Positions 7,425 through 16,195 are shown, counted from the first letter of the stretch. The stretch: 64,000 bases of DNA from Chitinophagaceae bacterium (GCA_022843585.1 JALHNJ010000014.1:62001-126000), one strand, 5' to 3'. Notes: generated by a model not told the origin, from the letters alone. Made by a program: numbers and translations.

Positions 7425-8843
7425 TTATAATAACGTAGAAGGGCACACATAATCACTTACGTTGAACTTGCCACTTTCTTTCATTTCTTTAAACCCACCT
7501 TTTACGTCGATCAAGTTATCAAAACCTCTTGCACGGAGCGTTGAGTTAAATATCATGGAGCGGTATCCACCGGCACAATGCACATAGTAAGTTTTGTTTT
7601 TATCAATTAGCGCCATGCTGTCGTTGATGAAATCCAACGGTGCATTCTCCGCATCAATGATATGTTCACTCTGGTATTCACTTTTTTTACGAACATCCAG
7701 CACATTCACTTTTTCATTACTCATAATTGATGCTAGCTCATCTGCACTGATGGAAGTTATTTGGTCAACTTCTTTACCAGCATTTTTCCAGGCATTAAAT
7801 CCGCCTTTCAAATAGCCAATGGTAAAATCGTAGCCAACTCTTGCCAATCTTGTTATTACTTCTTCTTCACGGCCTTCATCTGTTACCAACAATATTTCCT
7901 GCTTGATGTCTGGAATCATGGCGCCCACCCAGGGAGCAAAACTCCCATCAATACCAATATTGATAGAATTAGGAACAAAACCTTTGGCAAATGTCTGCGG
8001 GTCCCTGGTATCCAATACCAATGCACTTGTTTCGTTGGCTGCTGCTTCAAATGCTTCGGGATTTAATGCATGCTGGCCTCTTTCTAATACTTTATCTATG
8101 CTATCATAGCCCTGGATATTCATCATTACATTCAGTGGGAAGTAGGCTGGGGGAGCTACTAAACCAGTGGTTACTTCTTTGACAAATTCTTCTTTTGTCA
8201 TATTAGCTCTCAATGCATAGTTTGTTTCTTTCTGGTGACCAAGTGTATCAGTCGTTTCTTTACTCATGTTTTTGCCACAAGCACTACCAGCACCATGTGC
8301 AGGGTAAACAATAATGTCATTATCCAGCGGCATTATTTTATTACGCAATGAATCAAACAAATAGCCGGCTAATTTATCCTGCGTTAAATCAGTCACTAGT
8401 TTTTGTGCCAGGTCAGGGCGGCCTACATCGCCAATAAACAATGTATCACCGGAGAATAAGGCAATATCTTTTCCCTTCTCATCTTTTAGTAAGTAACAAG
8501 TACTTTCCATAGTATGGCCGGGAGTATGCAAAACTTTCAAAGTCACATTACCTACTTTAAATTCTTCGCCATCTTTAGCAACATGAGCTTCAAATTCGGG
8601 TTTGGCATTGGGTCCGTAAATGATTGGAGCACCTGTTTTTTTGCTTAGGTCTAAGTGACCACTTACAAAGTCAGCATGAAAGTGAGTTTCGAGTACATAC
8701 TTGATTTTTGCATTGTTGCGTTCCGCCTTTTGTATATAAGGCATTACTTCACGTAACGGGTCAATAACTACTGCTTCGCCATTACTTTCAATGTAGTAAG
8801 CACCTTGTGCAAGGCAACCTGTATAAATTTGTTCAATTATCAT
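7425..8843 (-). CDS. Persulfide dioxygenase-rhodanese fusion (CstB-like)
   Basis: 472 residues in three parts. Residues 1 to about 230 form a metallo-beta-lactamase fold like ETHE1/persulfide dioxygenases: T-H-F-H-A-D at 53-58, T-P-G-H-T with His110, F-S-G-D-T-L-F-I-G-D-V-G-R-P-D, and Y-P-A-H-G-A-G. A rhodanese-like domain (about 265-360) lacks the catalytic cysteine; its loop reads T-D-E-G-R-E. A second rhodanese (about 365-472) has an intact H-C-A-G-G-Y-R-S loop, Cys423. This layout equals Staphylococcus CstB, which oxidises low-molecular-weight persulfides to sulfite and can form thiosulfate on the rhodanese. The TauE exporter next door fits a sulfite or thiosulfate product. A regulatory palindrome lies 62 bp upstream. 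Confidence 0.87.
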   Translation of the reverse strand: MIIEQIYTGCLAQGAYYIESNGEAVVIDPLREVMPYIQKAERNNAKIKYVLETHFHADFVSGHLDLSKKTGAPIIYGPNAKPEFEAHVAKDGEEFKVGNVTLKVLHTPGHTMESTCYLLKDEKGKDIALFSGDTLFIGDVGRPDLAQKLVTDLTQDKLAGYLFDSLRNKIMPLDNDIIVYPAHGAGSACGKNMSKETTDTLGHQKETNYALRANMTKEEFVKEVTTGLVAPPAYFPLNVMMNIQGYDSIDKVLERGQHALNPEAFEAAANETSALVLDTRDPQTFAKGFVPNSINIGIDGSFAPWVGAMIPDIKQEILLVTDEGREEEVITRLARVGYDFTIGYLKGGFNAWKNAGKEVDQITSISADELASIMSNEKVNVLDVRKKSEYQSEHIIDAENAPLDFINDSMALIDKNKTYYVHCAGGYRSMIFNSTLRARGFDNLIDVKGGFKEMKESGKFNVSDYVCPSTLL

Positions 8844-8874
8844 ACTATTATTTTTTAATTTTTAATTGATATGT

Positions 8875-8918
8875 CAAATTTCGGATTCTGAATAATTCTG
8901 TACAGTGACATTCATCAC
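8875..8918 (-). promoter_or_regulatory. Crp/Fnr-type operator plus -7-like box upstream of the cstB-like gene
   Basis: The palindrome at 8905..8918 reads GTGATGAATGTCAC on the minus strand, just behind the tauE-like stop codon. A box GAAATTTG (xAnnTTTG) starts at 8882, 22 nt from the operator edge, as at the other three promoters. Confidence 0.72.
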
Positions 8919-8920
8919 AA

Positions 8921-9739
8921 TTAATGAGAGCCACCGCCGGGGAAGAATAATTCTTTTACAATTATATAAATACCCATTACCAGTACAAACCAACCAAAGC
9001 CTTTTTTCAATTTATTGCCATCTACTTTTTTACTTAGTGCATCACCAATAAAAATTCCGACAATTGCCAATGCTGTTACGGACAGCAATAGCTTCCAGTC
9101 CATGGTATAATTAGATAAATCTCCCGTAAAGCCAATCAATGATTTGGCAGCTATGATGAGTAAGGAAGTTCCTACCGCTTGTTTCATTGGTAATTTACTT
9201 AGTAACACTAACGCAGGAATGATAAGGAAACCACCACCGGCACCTACAAGACCAGTAAGTGTGCCAACAACAGCACCTTCTACCAATATTAACGGGTAAT
9301 TAAATTTCTGTTTGATTTCTTCTGGTGTGTCATTGCCGTTTTTATTCTTTTCCCGAATCATAGATACAGATGCAAATACCATTAGTATCGCAAAGAGTAT
9401 CATCATCAAAATGCTTTTTGTTACTACAAAGTCTCCGAGGGTAAAAACTTCCTGTGGAATACGGGGAACAATAAATTTGCGGGTGGCAAACACGGCAGCA
9501 ATAGAAGGGATGCCGAAAATCAAGGCTGTCTTCAAGTTCACCTGCCCTTGCTTATATTTTGGAATGGCCCCCACAAGGCTTGCCAAGCCTACTATAAATA
9601 AGGAATATGCCGTTGCTACAACCGGCTCTACTTTAAAAAGGTACACTAAAACGGGAACAGTAAGAATGGAGCCGCCACCGCCGATTAGACCGAGGGAAAT
9701 ACCGATAATAAGTGATGCGATATAGCCAATGATTTCCAT
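8921..9739 (-). CDS. TauE/SafE family sulfite/sulfur-anion exporter
   Basis: 272 residues, about eight transmembrane segments in two homologous halves. Each half begins with the glycine-rich family motif: G-x-S-L-G-L-I-G-G-G-G-S near residue 14 and G-x-L-T-G-L-V-G-A-G-G-G in the second half. TauE/SafE proteins export sulfite, sulfoacetate and similar anions. The position between the CstB-like enzyme and the regulator suggests export of sulfite made by persulfide oxidation. It has its own promoter with the shared palindrome 45 bp upstream of the ATG. Confidence 0.88.
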   Translation of the reverse strand: MEIIGYIASLIIGISLGLIGGGGSILTVPVLVYLFKVEPVVATAYSLFIVGLASLVGAIPKYKQGQVNLKTALIFGIPSIAAVFATRKFIVPRIPQEVFTLGDFVVTKSILMMILFAILMVFASVSMIREKNKNGNDTPEEIKQKFNYPLILVEGAVVGTLTGLVGAGGGFLIIPALVLLSKLPMKQAVGTSLLIIAAKSLIGFTGDLSNYTMDWKLLLSVTALAIVGIFIGDALSKKVDGNKLKKGFGWFVLVMGIYIIVKELFFPGGGSH

Positions 9740-9753
9740 GTAAAATATTTATG

Positions 9754-9797
9754 CAAGATTATATCAAAGGCCTTGCTCACAATGTGACAGAAATCAC
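9754..9797 (-). promoter_or_regulatory. Crp/Fnr-type operator plus -7-like box upstream of the tauE-like gene
   Basis: The palindrome at 9784..9797 reads GTGATTTCTGTCAC on the minus strand, just downstream of the regulator gene's stop codon. A box TAATCTTG (TAnnTTTG with one mismatch) starts at 9761, 22 nt from the operator edge. Confidence 0.72.
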
Positions 9798-9810
9798 AAC
9801 CGTATCAGCT

Positions 9811-10428
9811 TTATAAGAGTTCAATCATATTCCGGTGCAATTTTACCATGTTTCGTTGCTCCATTTTTTTCAAGAGCCTGGAAATAACTTCCCGAGAGCT
9901 GTTCAGGTCGTCTGCAATTTGCTGATGCGACAATTCAATATTCTTCTTGCCAGTTTTATCTGTATATCGTTTCAGATAAAACTCTAATCGTTCATCCATA
10001 TTTCTGAAGGCGATATTATCAACTACTGATAATAATTCATCAAACCGGCTCCGATAAGTTTGAATAACGAACTGGTACCAGCTTTTATATTTGTTCATCA
10101 TGTCATCCATCAGTTGCACAGGGATCATCAATACTTCTGTGTCTTCTTCCGCCTTCGCCATTATTTCGCTGGTATGAGATTGAATGGCACAAATCATAGA
10201 TACTGCACAGGCCTGGCCTGGGCCGAGATAATACATCAAGAATTCGCCACCATCCTGGTTTTCCCGGTAGATTTTTATCTGGCCTTCCAATACTAATGCA
10301 GTAGACTTGATGTATTGACCGGTACGCATGATAATATCTCCGGCATTAAAGCTTCTTTGAACGGCTTCTTTTTCTATCAGCTCAATTAATTCAGGTTCAA
10401 ATTGCGGGAAGAGTTGTTTCCAGTTCAT
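9811..10428 (-). CDS. Crp/Fnr family transcription regulator of the sulfur island
   Basis: 205 residues. A cyclic-nucleotide-binding-like beta roll spans about 1-115, a dimer helix about 115-150, and a winged helix-turn-helix about 150-205. The recognition helix reads S-S-R-E-V-I-S-R-L-L-K-K (R179, E180, R184), the same R-E-x-x-x-R pattern E. coli CRP uses to read GTGA. Four GTGA-N6-TCAC palindromes stand before sulfur genes in this window, so it is very likely their regulator. It lacks an N-terminal FNR iron-sulfur cysteine set. Two cysteines six apart, C74 and C80, sit in the roll and could sense persulfides or redox state; that is inference. Its gene follows murF by 9 bp and has no palindrome directly upstream, so autoregulation is not evident. 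Confidence 0.88.
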   Translation of the reverse strand: MNWKQLFPQFEPELIELIEKEAVQRSFNAGDIIMRTGQYIKSTALVLEGQIKIYRENQDGGEFLMYYLGPGQACAVSMICAIQSHTSEIMAKAEEDTEVLMIPVQLMDDMMNKYKSWYQFVIQTYRSRFDELLSVVDNIAFRNMDERLEFYLKRYTDKTGKKNIELSHQQIADDLNSSREVISRLLKKMEQRNMVKLHRNMIELL

Positions 10429-10437
10429 GATAATAAG

Positions 10438-11718
10438 TTAGTTCGATATTACTTTTTCCATTTGTATACTGCGGCTGCCTTTAATGAGCAAATGAGTATT
10501 TTCAAAATGTTGTTGTCGCAGCCATTCTTTTGCTTCTGTAGCATTGGCGAATGAAATAAATGGATGTTTGAACTGTAAGAAATCACCGCCAACCAATACT
10601 ACCGCTTTCCAGCTAGTTTGACTAATAAGCTCAACAATACCTTTATGTTCATTGAGGCTTTCTTCGCCGAGTTCTGCCATGCCACCCAACATCAGTACTT
10701 TATTATCAGCCTGTAATCTTGAAAAATTTTCAATAGCCGATTTCATGCTGCTGGGGTTTGCATTATATGCGTCCAGTATTATTTTATTCGAATCTTTTTC
10801 TATTAATTGAGAACGGCTATTCGAAGGAGTGTAATTTTCCAGTGAAGCCTTAATTTTCTCATCGGCTACTCCAAAGTGTTTTCCGAGAGTTACTGCTGCT
10901 AGCACATTCGGTAAATTATAGTCGCCTACTAATTGTGTTTTTATATTTCCGGTTGATGCACCTTTATTAATATTTACTGATAAAAAGGGTGCGCTTTGTG
11001 AAATATTTCCTTCTATTGCTGCATCTGTTGTTCCATATTTAATAATGGTTGAAATGCCTATGCTCATTTCATCTAAGTAATCATAGTCCGACATGATAAA
11101 AGCTGTTCCATTATTTTTTTTGAGATAGTCGAATAGTTCTCCTTTCCCTTTTCTTACACCCTCCACACCACCAAAGCCTTCAAGATGGGCTTTGCCACAA
11201 TTAGTGATTAAGCCATGAGTGGGCATTGCATATTCACAATAAGAAGTAATTTCTTTTTGATGATTAGCCCCCATTTCAATAACAGCTAATTCCGCATCTG
11301 ACTTAATTTTTAGAATGGTTATGGGAACACCAATATGGTTATTCAAATTTCCATCGGTTGTATAAGTTTTATAAGAAGAAGAGAGAACAGCATGAATCAA
11401 TTCCTTAGTGGTTGTCTTGCCATTACTTCCTGTTATAGCAATAAAGGGGATATTGAATTGCTGACGGTGATGTTTTGCTAATTGTTGTAATGCTGTTAGC
11501 ACATCATCTACTAAAACAGTTTTACCCGGAATTTCAAAAGCTGCTTGATCTATTACTGCATACACGGCACCAGAATCAATAGCTTGTTTGGCAAATGTGT
11601 TTCCATTAAAACTGTCGCCTTTTAATGCAAAAAAGATATCGCCTGATTTTAATTTTCGGGTGTCTGTTTGTACCGAAGGATGTTGCTGATAAATTTTATA
11701 TAGTGTCTCAATTTGCAT
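10438..11718 (-). CDS. murF: UDP-N-acetylmuramoyl-tripeptide--D-alanyl-D-alanine ligase
   Basis: About 426 residues. MurF adds D-Ala-D-Ala to the UDP-MurNAc-tripeptide, the last cytoplasmic step of the peptidoglycan precursor. Visible are the N-terminal S-V-Q-T-D-T-R-K-L-K-S-G-D-I-F-F-A-L segment, the P-loop I-T-G-S-N-G-K-T-T-T-K-E, the I-E-M-G-A-N-H segment and D-A-Y-N-A-N-P-S-S-M specific to MurF. The start chosen is the ATG at 11718. The frame stays open to 11766, but that extension would run into the terminator hairpin of the preceding gldK unit. It is followed after 9 bp by the Crp/Fnr gene. Confidence 0.95.
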   Translation of the reverse strand: MQIETLYKIYQQHPSVQTDTRKLKSGDIFFALKGDSFNGNTFAKQAIDSGAVYAVIDQAAFEIPGKTVLVDDVLTALQQLAKHHRQQFNIPFIAITGSNGKTTTKELIHAVLSSSYKTYTTDGNLNNHIGVPITILKIKSDAELAVIEMGANHQKEITSYCEYAMPTHGLITNCGKAHLEGFGGVEGVRKGKGELFDYLKKNNGTAFIMSDYDYLDEMSIGISTIIKYGTTDAAIEGNISQSAPFLSVNINKGASTGNIKTQLVGDYNLPNVLAAVTLGKHFGVADEKIKASLENYTPSNSRSQLIEKDSNKIILDAYNANPSSMKSAIENFSRLQADNKVLMLGGMAELGEESLNEHKGIVELISQTSWKAVVLVGGDFLQFKHPFISFANATEAKEWLRQQHFENTHLLIKGSRSIQMEKVISN

Positions 11719-11760
11719 CTTGCAAAAATATGTGTTTCCCTTAGGCAGAACGTACATAAA

Positions 11761-11792
11761 AAGCAAACCCTCCTTGTGGGGAGGGTTTGCTT
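11761..11792 (-). terminator. Intrinsic terminator after gldK
   Basis: Perfect 13-bp inverted repeat (arms 11761..11773 and 11780..11792, 6-nt loop), followed on the minus strand by a T run. It ends the gldK unit and leaves murF with its own promoter in the short space before 11718. Confidence 0.92.
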
Positions 11793-11815
11793 AATACTAT
11801 GCTTTGAAATTTATT

Positions 11816-13384
11816 TTATTTCTTTTGTCTTCTAGTTTTATAGTGCTGACCAGTTTTGCGGCCATTACCTTCTGGACTACCCATGCGGTTCATTGCGCAA
11901 CGGAAACCAAGTGTGCTTAAGGCCTGATCTTCTTCCAAATGACGGCGGGCACTGGGCGTAAGCCAATAAGCTCTGTCGTTCCAGCTACCACCTTTGTACA
12001 CTTTTGATTTTTCAGGGTGTATTAAAGTAGTAGTGCCGTAACCATATTGTGATTGTGATAATGAGTCACCATCTAAGAAGTCAATAACATTACCTCTTTG
12101 ATAGTTTCTGCGATTTTTACTTTCCGCATCTGTAACATCAGCCATTTTTACACGGCCAGTGCTATCTTTTTCATACCGGGTAGATGGATCCATAGTAGTA
12201 GAATCAGCTACATACAGTTTCTGGTATTTATTACCCCGGAAAGGAGCTGGTTGGTCATCAAAATCCAGAGAAGATAAAGGACGATAAGTATCTTCCACCC
12301 ACTCACTTACATTTCCTGCCATATTGTAGATACCAAAACCGTTCGGGAAGAACGATTTTACATCAGCAGTATAAAAGGCACGGTCATTCAAACCACCAGC
12401 AGTACCGGCGTTATCACCAGAACCTCTTTTAAAGTTTGCAAGAAACTGACCTTGCCAGCTTCCACGACGGGTATCTCTAAGGCCATTTACATTCTGTGCC
12501 CAGGGGTAAACTTGTTTGTTAGATTGTAATTCTTCACCTCTTTTACCTTCTTTTACTGAAGGACGAGGATTTTGATTGATCAAACCATATGCTGCATATT
12601 CCCACTCGGCTTCAAAAGGAAGACGATAATCGGGTAATAATTTTCCAGATTCCATGGTTGGAGCCATTGCCGGAGTTCCTTTTTTAGATTGCATGGCTTT
12701 GCCCGGAGGTGCAGTGTATAATCCTAATAAGTAAGATTTAGTAGTAAAGTTGTTATCACCCTGTTGTGCACCCGGCTTTACGTTAGCTTTATTAATGTAG
12801 CCATCTTTTACAAGAGCACCTTCATTTACCCTGTCACTTCTCCAAAGACAGAAGTCTTTCGCCTGTTTCCAGGTAACACCAACTACAGGATAATCGTTGA
12901 AACCAGGGTGACGGAAATAGAATTCAACCATTGGTTCGTTATAACTAAGTTCACTTCTCCAAACCAAAGTGTCGGGAAGTGCGCCTTCTAAAATTTTAGC
13001 ATTCGCAGGATCAGATGCGTCAAACACCCTGTTTAACCAATGGAGGTATTCTCGGTAGTGTACGTTTGCTACCTCTGTACGGTCGATATAGAAAGAAGGT
13101 ACAGATACACGACGAGGAATATTATTCCAGTCGCCCATTACATCCTCTTCTGTTTGTCCCATGGTAAAGGTACCACCCTGCACAAATACCAGACCTGGCC
13201 CAAGACCCTGCTCTTTTGATTTAGCTACCTGGTAACCACCCATGTTTTTATCATTGTAGTTCCAGCCGGTAACATCGGACTTGTCTTGTTTTTTCTTGAA
13301 AAGACCACCGTTTTTGCAGGATGCGAGCAGCACTGCACAGGATAAAAGGATTAGTAAGTTTTTCACTGTCATTGTTTTTTGCAT
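11816..13384 (-). CDS. gldK: Gliding motility / type IX secretion lipoprotein GldK
   Basis: About 522 residues from the ATG at 13384. A lipoprotein signal is clear (L-L-A-S-C, then Lys-rich linker), followed by a formylglycine-generating-enzyme-like (SUMF1) domain starting G-P-G-L-V-F-V-Q-G-G-T-F-T-M-G and ending with the family's W-x-x-x-A-R-R-H and G-F-R-C-A segments. GldK (PorK) forms the periplasmic outer-membrane ring of the type IX secretion system with GldN; the SUMF1 fold is structural here, not catalytic. Usually gldL, gldM and gldN follow directly. Here an intrinsic terminator and murF follow instead. The open frame extends 20 codons upstream, but only the chosen start gives a proper lipoprotein signal; an ATG at 13372 is also possible. 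Confidence 0.85.
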   Translation of the reverse strand: MQKTMTVKNLLILLSCAVLLASCKNGGLFKKKQDKSDVTGWNYNDKNMGGYQVAKSKEQGLGPGLVFVQGGTFTMGQTEEDVMGDWNNIPRRVSVPSFYIDRTEVANVHYREYLHWLNRVFDASDPANAKILEGALPDTLVWRSELSYNEPMVEFYFRHPGFNDYPVVGVTWKQAKDFCLWRSDRVNEGALVKDGYINKANVKPGAQQGDNNFTTKSYLLGLYTAPPGKAMQSKKGTPAMAPTMESGKLLPDYRLPFEAEWEYAAYGLINQNPRPSVKEGKRGEELQSNKQVYPWAQNVNGLRDTRRGSWQGQFLANFKRGSGDNAGTAGGLNDRAFYTADVKSFFPNGFGIYNMAGNVSEWVEDTYRPLSSLDFDDQPAPFRGNKYQKLYVADSTTMDPSTRYEKDSTGRVKMADVTDAESKNRRNYQRGNVIDFLDGDSLSQSQYGYGTTTLIHPEKSKVYKGGSWNDRAYWLTPSARRHLEEDQALSTLGFRCAMNRMGSPEGNGRKTGQHYKTRRQKK

Positions 13385-14367
13385 AAACCTATGAATTGGA
13401 ATAAAATTAACGCCGGATGAGGTTAAATTATTGCATAGCACCAATAATTGCCCACCCGGATTGCGAATATATGCACTTTCAATAAACAGATATACGCAGA
13501 ACTACTTTTTTTAGGGTGTAAAAACCCCATTAAACCCTTGTTTTACAGCTATTGTAATAGGTTGCGGTATGCTGCTTCTTGCACTGTGACTTTGAACTTC
13601 TTTTCTTTTAATCTGGTTAGTTGTTTGCTCACCTTATTCAATGCCTTTTTCCGGGCTATCGGTATATTTAAATTCAGTCAAGAATGTATTGTATACAATA
13701 GCTTTTAATTTAGGAGTGTTATATTAAGACCATCCTTTTGAGTGGAGTACAATATGGGTGGTAAGACTGCACGGGACCTTTATATATGAAAGCGAAGAAT
13801 AATTATAGTAAGCAGGAAACATAATAGTACAGGTAAGAAGCTTTTCAGAAGGGATAGAATGGGGGAGTTAGACAACCGGTATATAATAATATTGTAGTAT
13901 ACAGATTTGAATGAAGGAAAAGCAGGCTATTGGAGCTGAATAAATTTTTAATTAGAAAGTTTATTATCAAATTAACAGGGCTTAAGGATTTATTAAAGCC
14001 GACAACAAGGAAAATCTGCAATCTAATTTGGCTCTTGAAGAAGTTTTTTATATAAGTTAGCCTTTGCGTATAATAAACAAATAATAGTCTGTGAGAGCCG
14101 AATTAAATAGTGATTAGAGAGCACATATTCAACCGATAACGATGTTTTATTAAAAAACTTTAGTTTTTGCAATAAAAAAAAATAAAAGTCGTTTATTTGC
14201 AAATCATTCGAATTACCAAAGCCAATATCCAATTAGACCTGCGGGTCTGATTTTCAGGAAAAGACCAAAAAAAAATCATGTTTTTTTTGTTTTAAGCTAA
14301 AATTCAATATTTTAGTTTGACAATTTACCAAAAGCTCTATATTTACACCAATATTAAACATTAACTA
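13385..14367. other. Long divergent intergenic region between gldK and porV
   Basis: About 980 bp of AT-rich DNA between two divergently read secretion genes. Short open frames exist on both strands (for example 13448..13708 and 14023..14232) but have no recognisable domain, ribosome-binding context or signal peptide. The last 60 bp contain the porV promoter candidate. No tRNA or known RNA fold was recognised. Confidence 0.6.
14316..14345 (+). promoter_or_regulatory. Candidate Bacteroidetes-type promoter of porV
   Basis: TTTG at 14316..14319 and TATATTTA at 14338..14345 match the -33 TTTG and -7 TAnnTTTG elements with 18 bp between them. The ATG of porV follows 22 bp later. Confidence 0.5.
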
Positions 14368-15528
14368 ATGAGACCAACTGCTTTAAAACTAACTGCCGGA
14401 ATCCTGCTTTTATGTGGTTTATCATCAACCGTAAAGGCTCAGGTTAACCCAATCAATGTTGTTACCACTGCCGTTCCTTTTTTACGTATTTCACCAGATG
14501 CCCGTTCAGGTGGTATGGGTGAGCTTGGAGTAGCTACTTCAGCTGATCAATATTCAAGTCTATGGAATATGGGTAAAGTTGCCTTTAATCAATCAAGAGG
14601 TGGAATAGGCGCAACTTACACTCCATGGCTTAAAAATCTGGTAAACGACGTTTACCTTGCTTCACTTGCAGGGTATTTTAAATTTGACGAAAACCAGGCT
14701 ATTTCTGGTTCACTTCGTTATTTCAGCCTAGGAAATATCCAATTTACTGATGGTGCTGGCCAAGATTTTGGTAGTGCCCGTCCCCGTGAATTCGGTATTG
14801 ATGTAGGTTATTCAAGAAAATTAAATTCAAAGCATGGTATCGGTATCGCTTTGAAATTTATTAACTCAAACCTTACAGGTGGTGGAGTTACTTTTGGTAG
14901 TACAACATTTGAAGCTGCCAGCGCAGTTGCTGCTGACCTTGGATGGTACTACACTGGTCCTAAAGGTTGGTCTTGGGGTGCTACTCTATCTAATCTTGGT
15001 TCTAAAATTTCTTATTCTCCTAATGCTAATAGCAAAGATTTCTTACCTGCAAATCTTGGTTTTGGTACAAATTATACAAAGAAGTTTAACGCCCAGAACC
15101 AAATTGCTTTTGGTTTGGAAATAAACAAATTGTTAGTGCCTACTCCTCCTGCAGATCCTTACACTCAAGCTGATTTGGATGCATATCGCAGCAGAGGTGT
15201 TGTTTCTAGCTGGTTTAAGTCTTTCGGAGATGCTCCTGATGGATTTTCTGAAGAATTAAAAGAAATGCAAATTTCTATCGGTGCTGAATATTGGTACAAC
15301 AACCAATTTGCTTTACGTGGTGGTTATTTTTATGAGAATAAAGTAAAAGGAGACCGTCGCTATTTTACAGCTGGCTTAGGCGTAAAATACAATATGCTAG
15401 GTTTTAATTTTGCTTATTTGATTCCTCAGGGATCTGGTGTAAACCAAAGCCCTCTTGCTAACACATTACGTTTCTCTCTATTGTTCGATTTCGGCAATGG
15501 TGGTGAAAAAATGAAAGCAGATAAATAA
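14368..15528 (+). CDS. porV: Type IX secretion outer-membrane protein PorV (LptO)
   Basis: 386 residues with a signal peptide ending ...VKAQ. The mature start V-P-F-L-R-I-S-P-D-A-R-S-G-G-M-G-E and the following S-S-L-W-N-M-G-K-V-A-F are the hallmark of PorV, a 14-strand FadL-like barrel. PorV shuttles substrates with the conserved C-terminal sorting domain from the Sov translocon to the attachment complex. Length and pattern fit the family throughout. It is a single-gene unit: a promoter candidate lies upstream and a strong terminator directly after. Together with gldK and the porP-like gene it implies a working type IX system. Confidence 0.92.
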   Translation: MRPTALKLTAGILLLCGLSSTVKAQVNPINVVTTAVPFLRISPDARSGGMGELGVATSADQYSSLWNMGKVAFNQSRGGIGATYTPWLKNLVNDVYLASLAGYFKFDENQAISGSLRYFSLGNIQFTDGAGQDFGSARPREFGIDVGYSRKLNSKHGIGIALKFINSNLTGGGVTFGSTTFEAASAVAADLGWYYTGPKGWSWGATLSNLGSKISYSPNANSKDFLPANLGFGTNYTKKFNAQNQIAFGLEINKLLVPTPPADPYTQADLDAYRSRGVVSSWFKSFGDAPDGFSEELKEMQISIGAEYWYNNQFALRGGYFYENKVKGDRRYFTAGLGVKYNMLGFNFAYLIPQGSGVNQSPLANTLRFSLLFDFGNGGEKMKADK

Positions 15529-15550
15529 TAAGTTGATCTCTTTTCTATAC

Positions 15551-15580
15551 AAAGCGTCCCGCCCAAAAGCGGGACGCTTT
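15551..15580 (+). terminator. Intrinsic terminator after porV
   Basis: Perfect 12-bp stem (AAAGCGTCCCGC / GCGGGACGCTTT) with a 6-nt loop, followed by a T-rich run, 22 bp after the porV stop codon. Confidence 0.95.
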
Positions 15581-15657
15581 ATTTTTAATATTGCCCATCA
15601 AATAGAAGAGAAGTAATTATTAGCCCATCTTTATTGGATATTTGTAAAAAAAACTCA

Positions 15658-16143
15658 ATGGCATATCGGATAGGTTCAGGTGTTGATTTTCATAAACTGG
15701 TAGAAGGCCGTGACCTTTGGATAGGAGGGGTAAAAATTCCTCACTATAAAGGAGCACTGGGCCATAGTGATGCTGACGTATTATTGCATGCAATATGTGA
15801 TGCAATGCTTGGAGCTGTTTGCCTGGGCGACATAGGAGTTCATTTTCCTGACACAGATTCAGCTTACAAGGATATTGACAGCAAAATTCTATTAGAGAAA
15901 ACGGCTCAGCTTGTAAAAAATGAAGGATACCAGGTTATAAATATTGATAGTACTCTTTGCCTTGAGTTACCCAAAATAAAGCCCTATGTTGAGCACATGC
16001 AAAAAGTAATTGCTGATACATTGCATATCAGTATTAAAGATGTTTCTATTAAGGCAACTACTACAGAAAAAATGGGATTTGTTGGAAGAGAAGAAGGCTT
16101 AATGGCTTATGCATCTGTTTTATTGGTGCGTTTAGATGTCTAA
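15658..16143 (+). CDS. ispF: 2-C-methyl-D-erythritol 2,4-cyclodiphosphate synthase
   Basis: About 161 residues. IspF converts CDP-methylerythritol phosphate into the cyclic diphosphate in the MEP isoprenoid pathway. Signatures: Y-R-I-G-S-G-V-D-F-H at the N-terminus (Asp and His are metal ligands), G-A-L-G-H-S-D-A-D-V-L-L-H-A-I-C-D-A, G-D-I-G-x-H-F-P-D-T, and K-A-T-T-T-E-K-M-G-F-x-G-R-E-E-G near the end. The start at 15658 puts the first motif four residues in, as in the family; the open frame begins eight codons earlier. It begins a plus-strand run with dut, the DUF4292 lipoprotein and the EnvC-like gene. Confidence 0.96.
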   Translation: MAYRIGSGVDFHKLVEGRDLWIGGVKIPHYKGALGHSDADVLLHAICDAMLGAVCLGDIGVHFPDTDSAYKDIDSKILLEKTAQLVKNEGYQVINIDSTLCLELPKIKPYVEHMQKVIADTLHISIKDVSIKATTTEKMGFVGREEGLMAYASVLLVRLDV

Positions 16144-16155
16144 TAAGTTATTGCA

Positions 16156-16190
16156 TTTGTGCTAATCCTTTATGATGCTGCTTATCTTTG
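16156..16190 (+). promoter_or_regulatory. Candidate promoter immediately before dut
   Basis: TATCTTTG at 16183..16190 is a perfect TAnnTTTG match, with TTTG at 16156..16159 upstream (23-bp gap, slightly long). The dut ATG starts only 5 bp after the box, so transcription from here would give an almost or fully leaderless message. Confidence 0.4.
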
Positions 16191-16195
16191 TTTGA

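Noticed and set aside
13448-13708. 86-codon plus-strand open frame in the gldK/porV gap
   Set aside because: No domain, no signal peptide, no ribosome-binding context, and amino acid use like translated noncoding AT-rich DNA.
14023-14232. 69-codon minus-strand open frame before porV
   Set aside because: Low-complexity hydrophobic and aromatic residues, no recognisable pattern.
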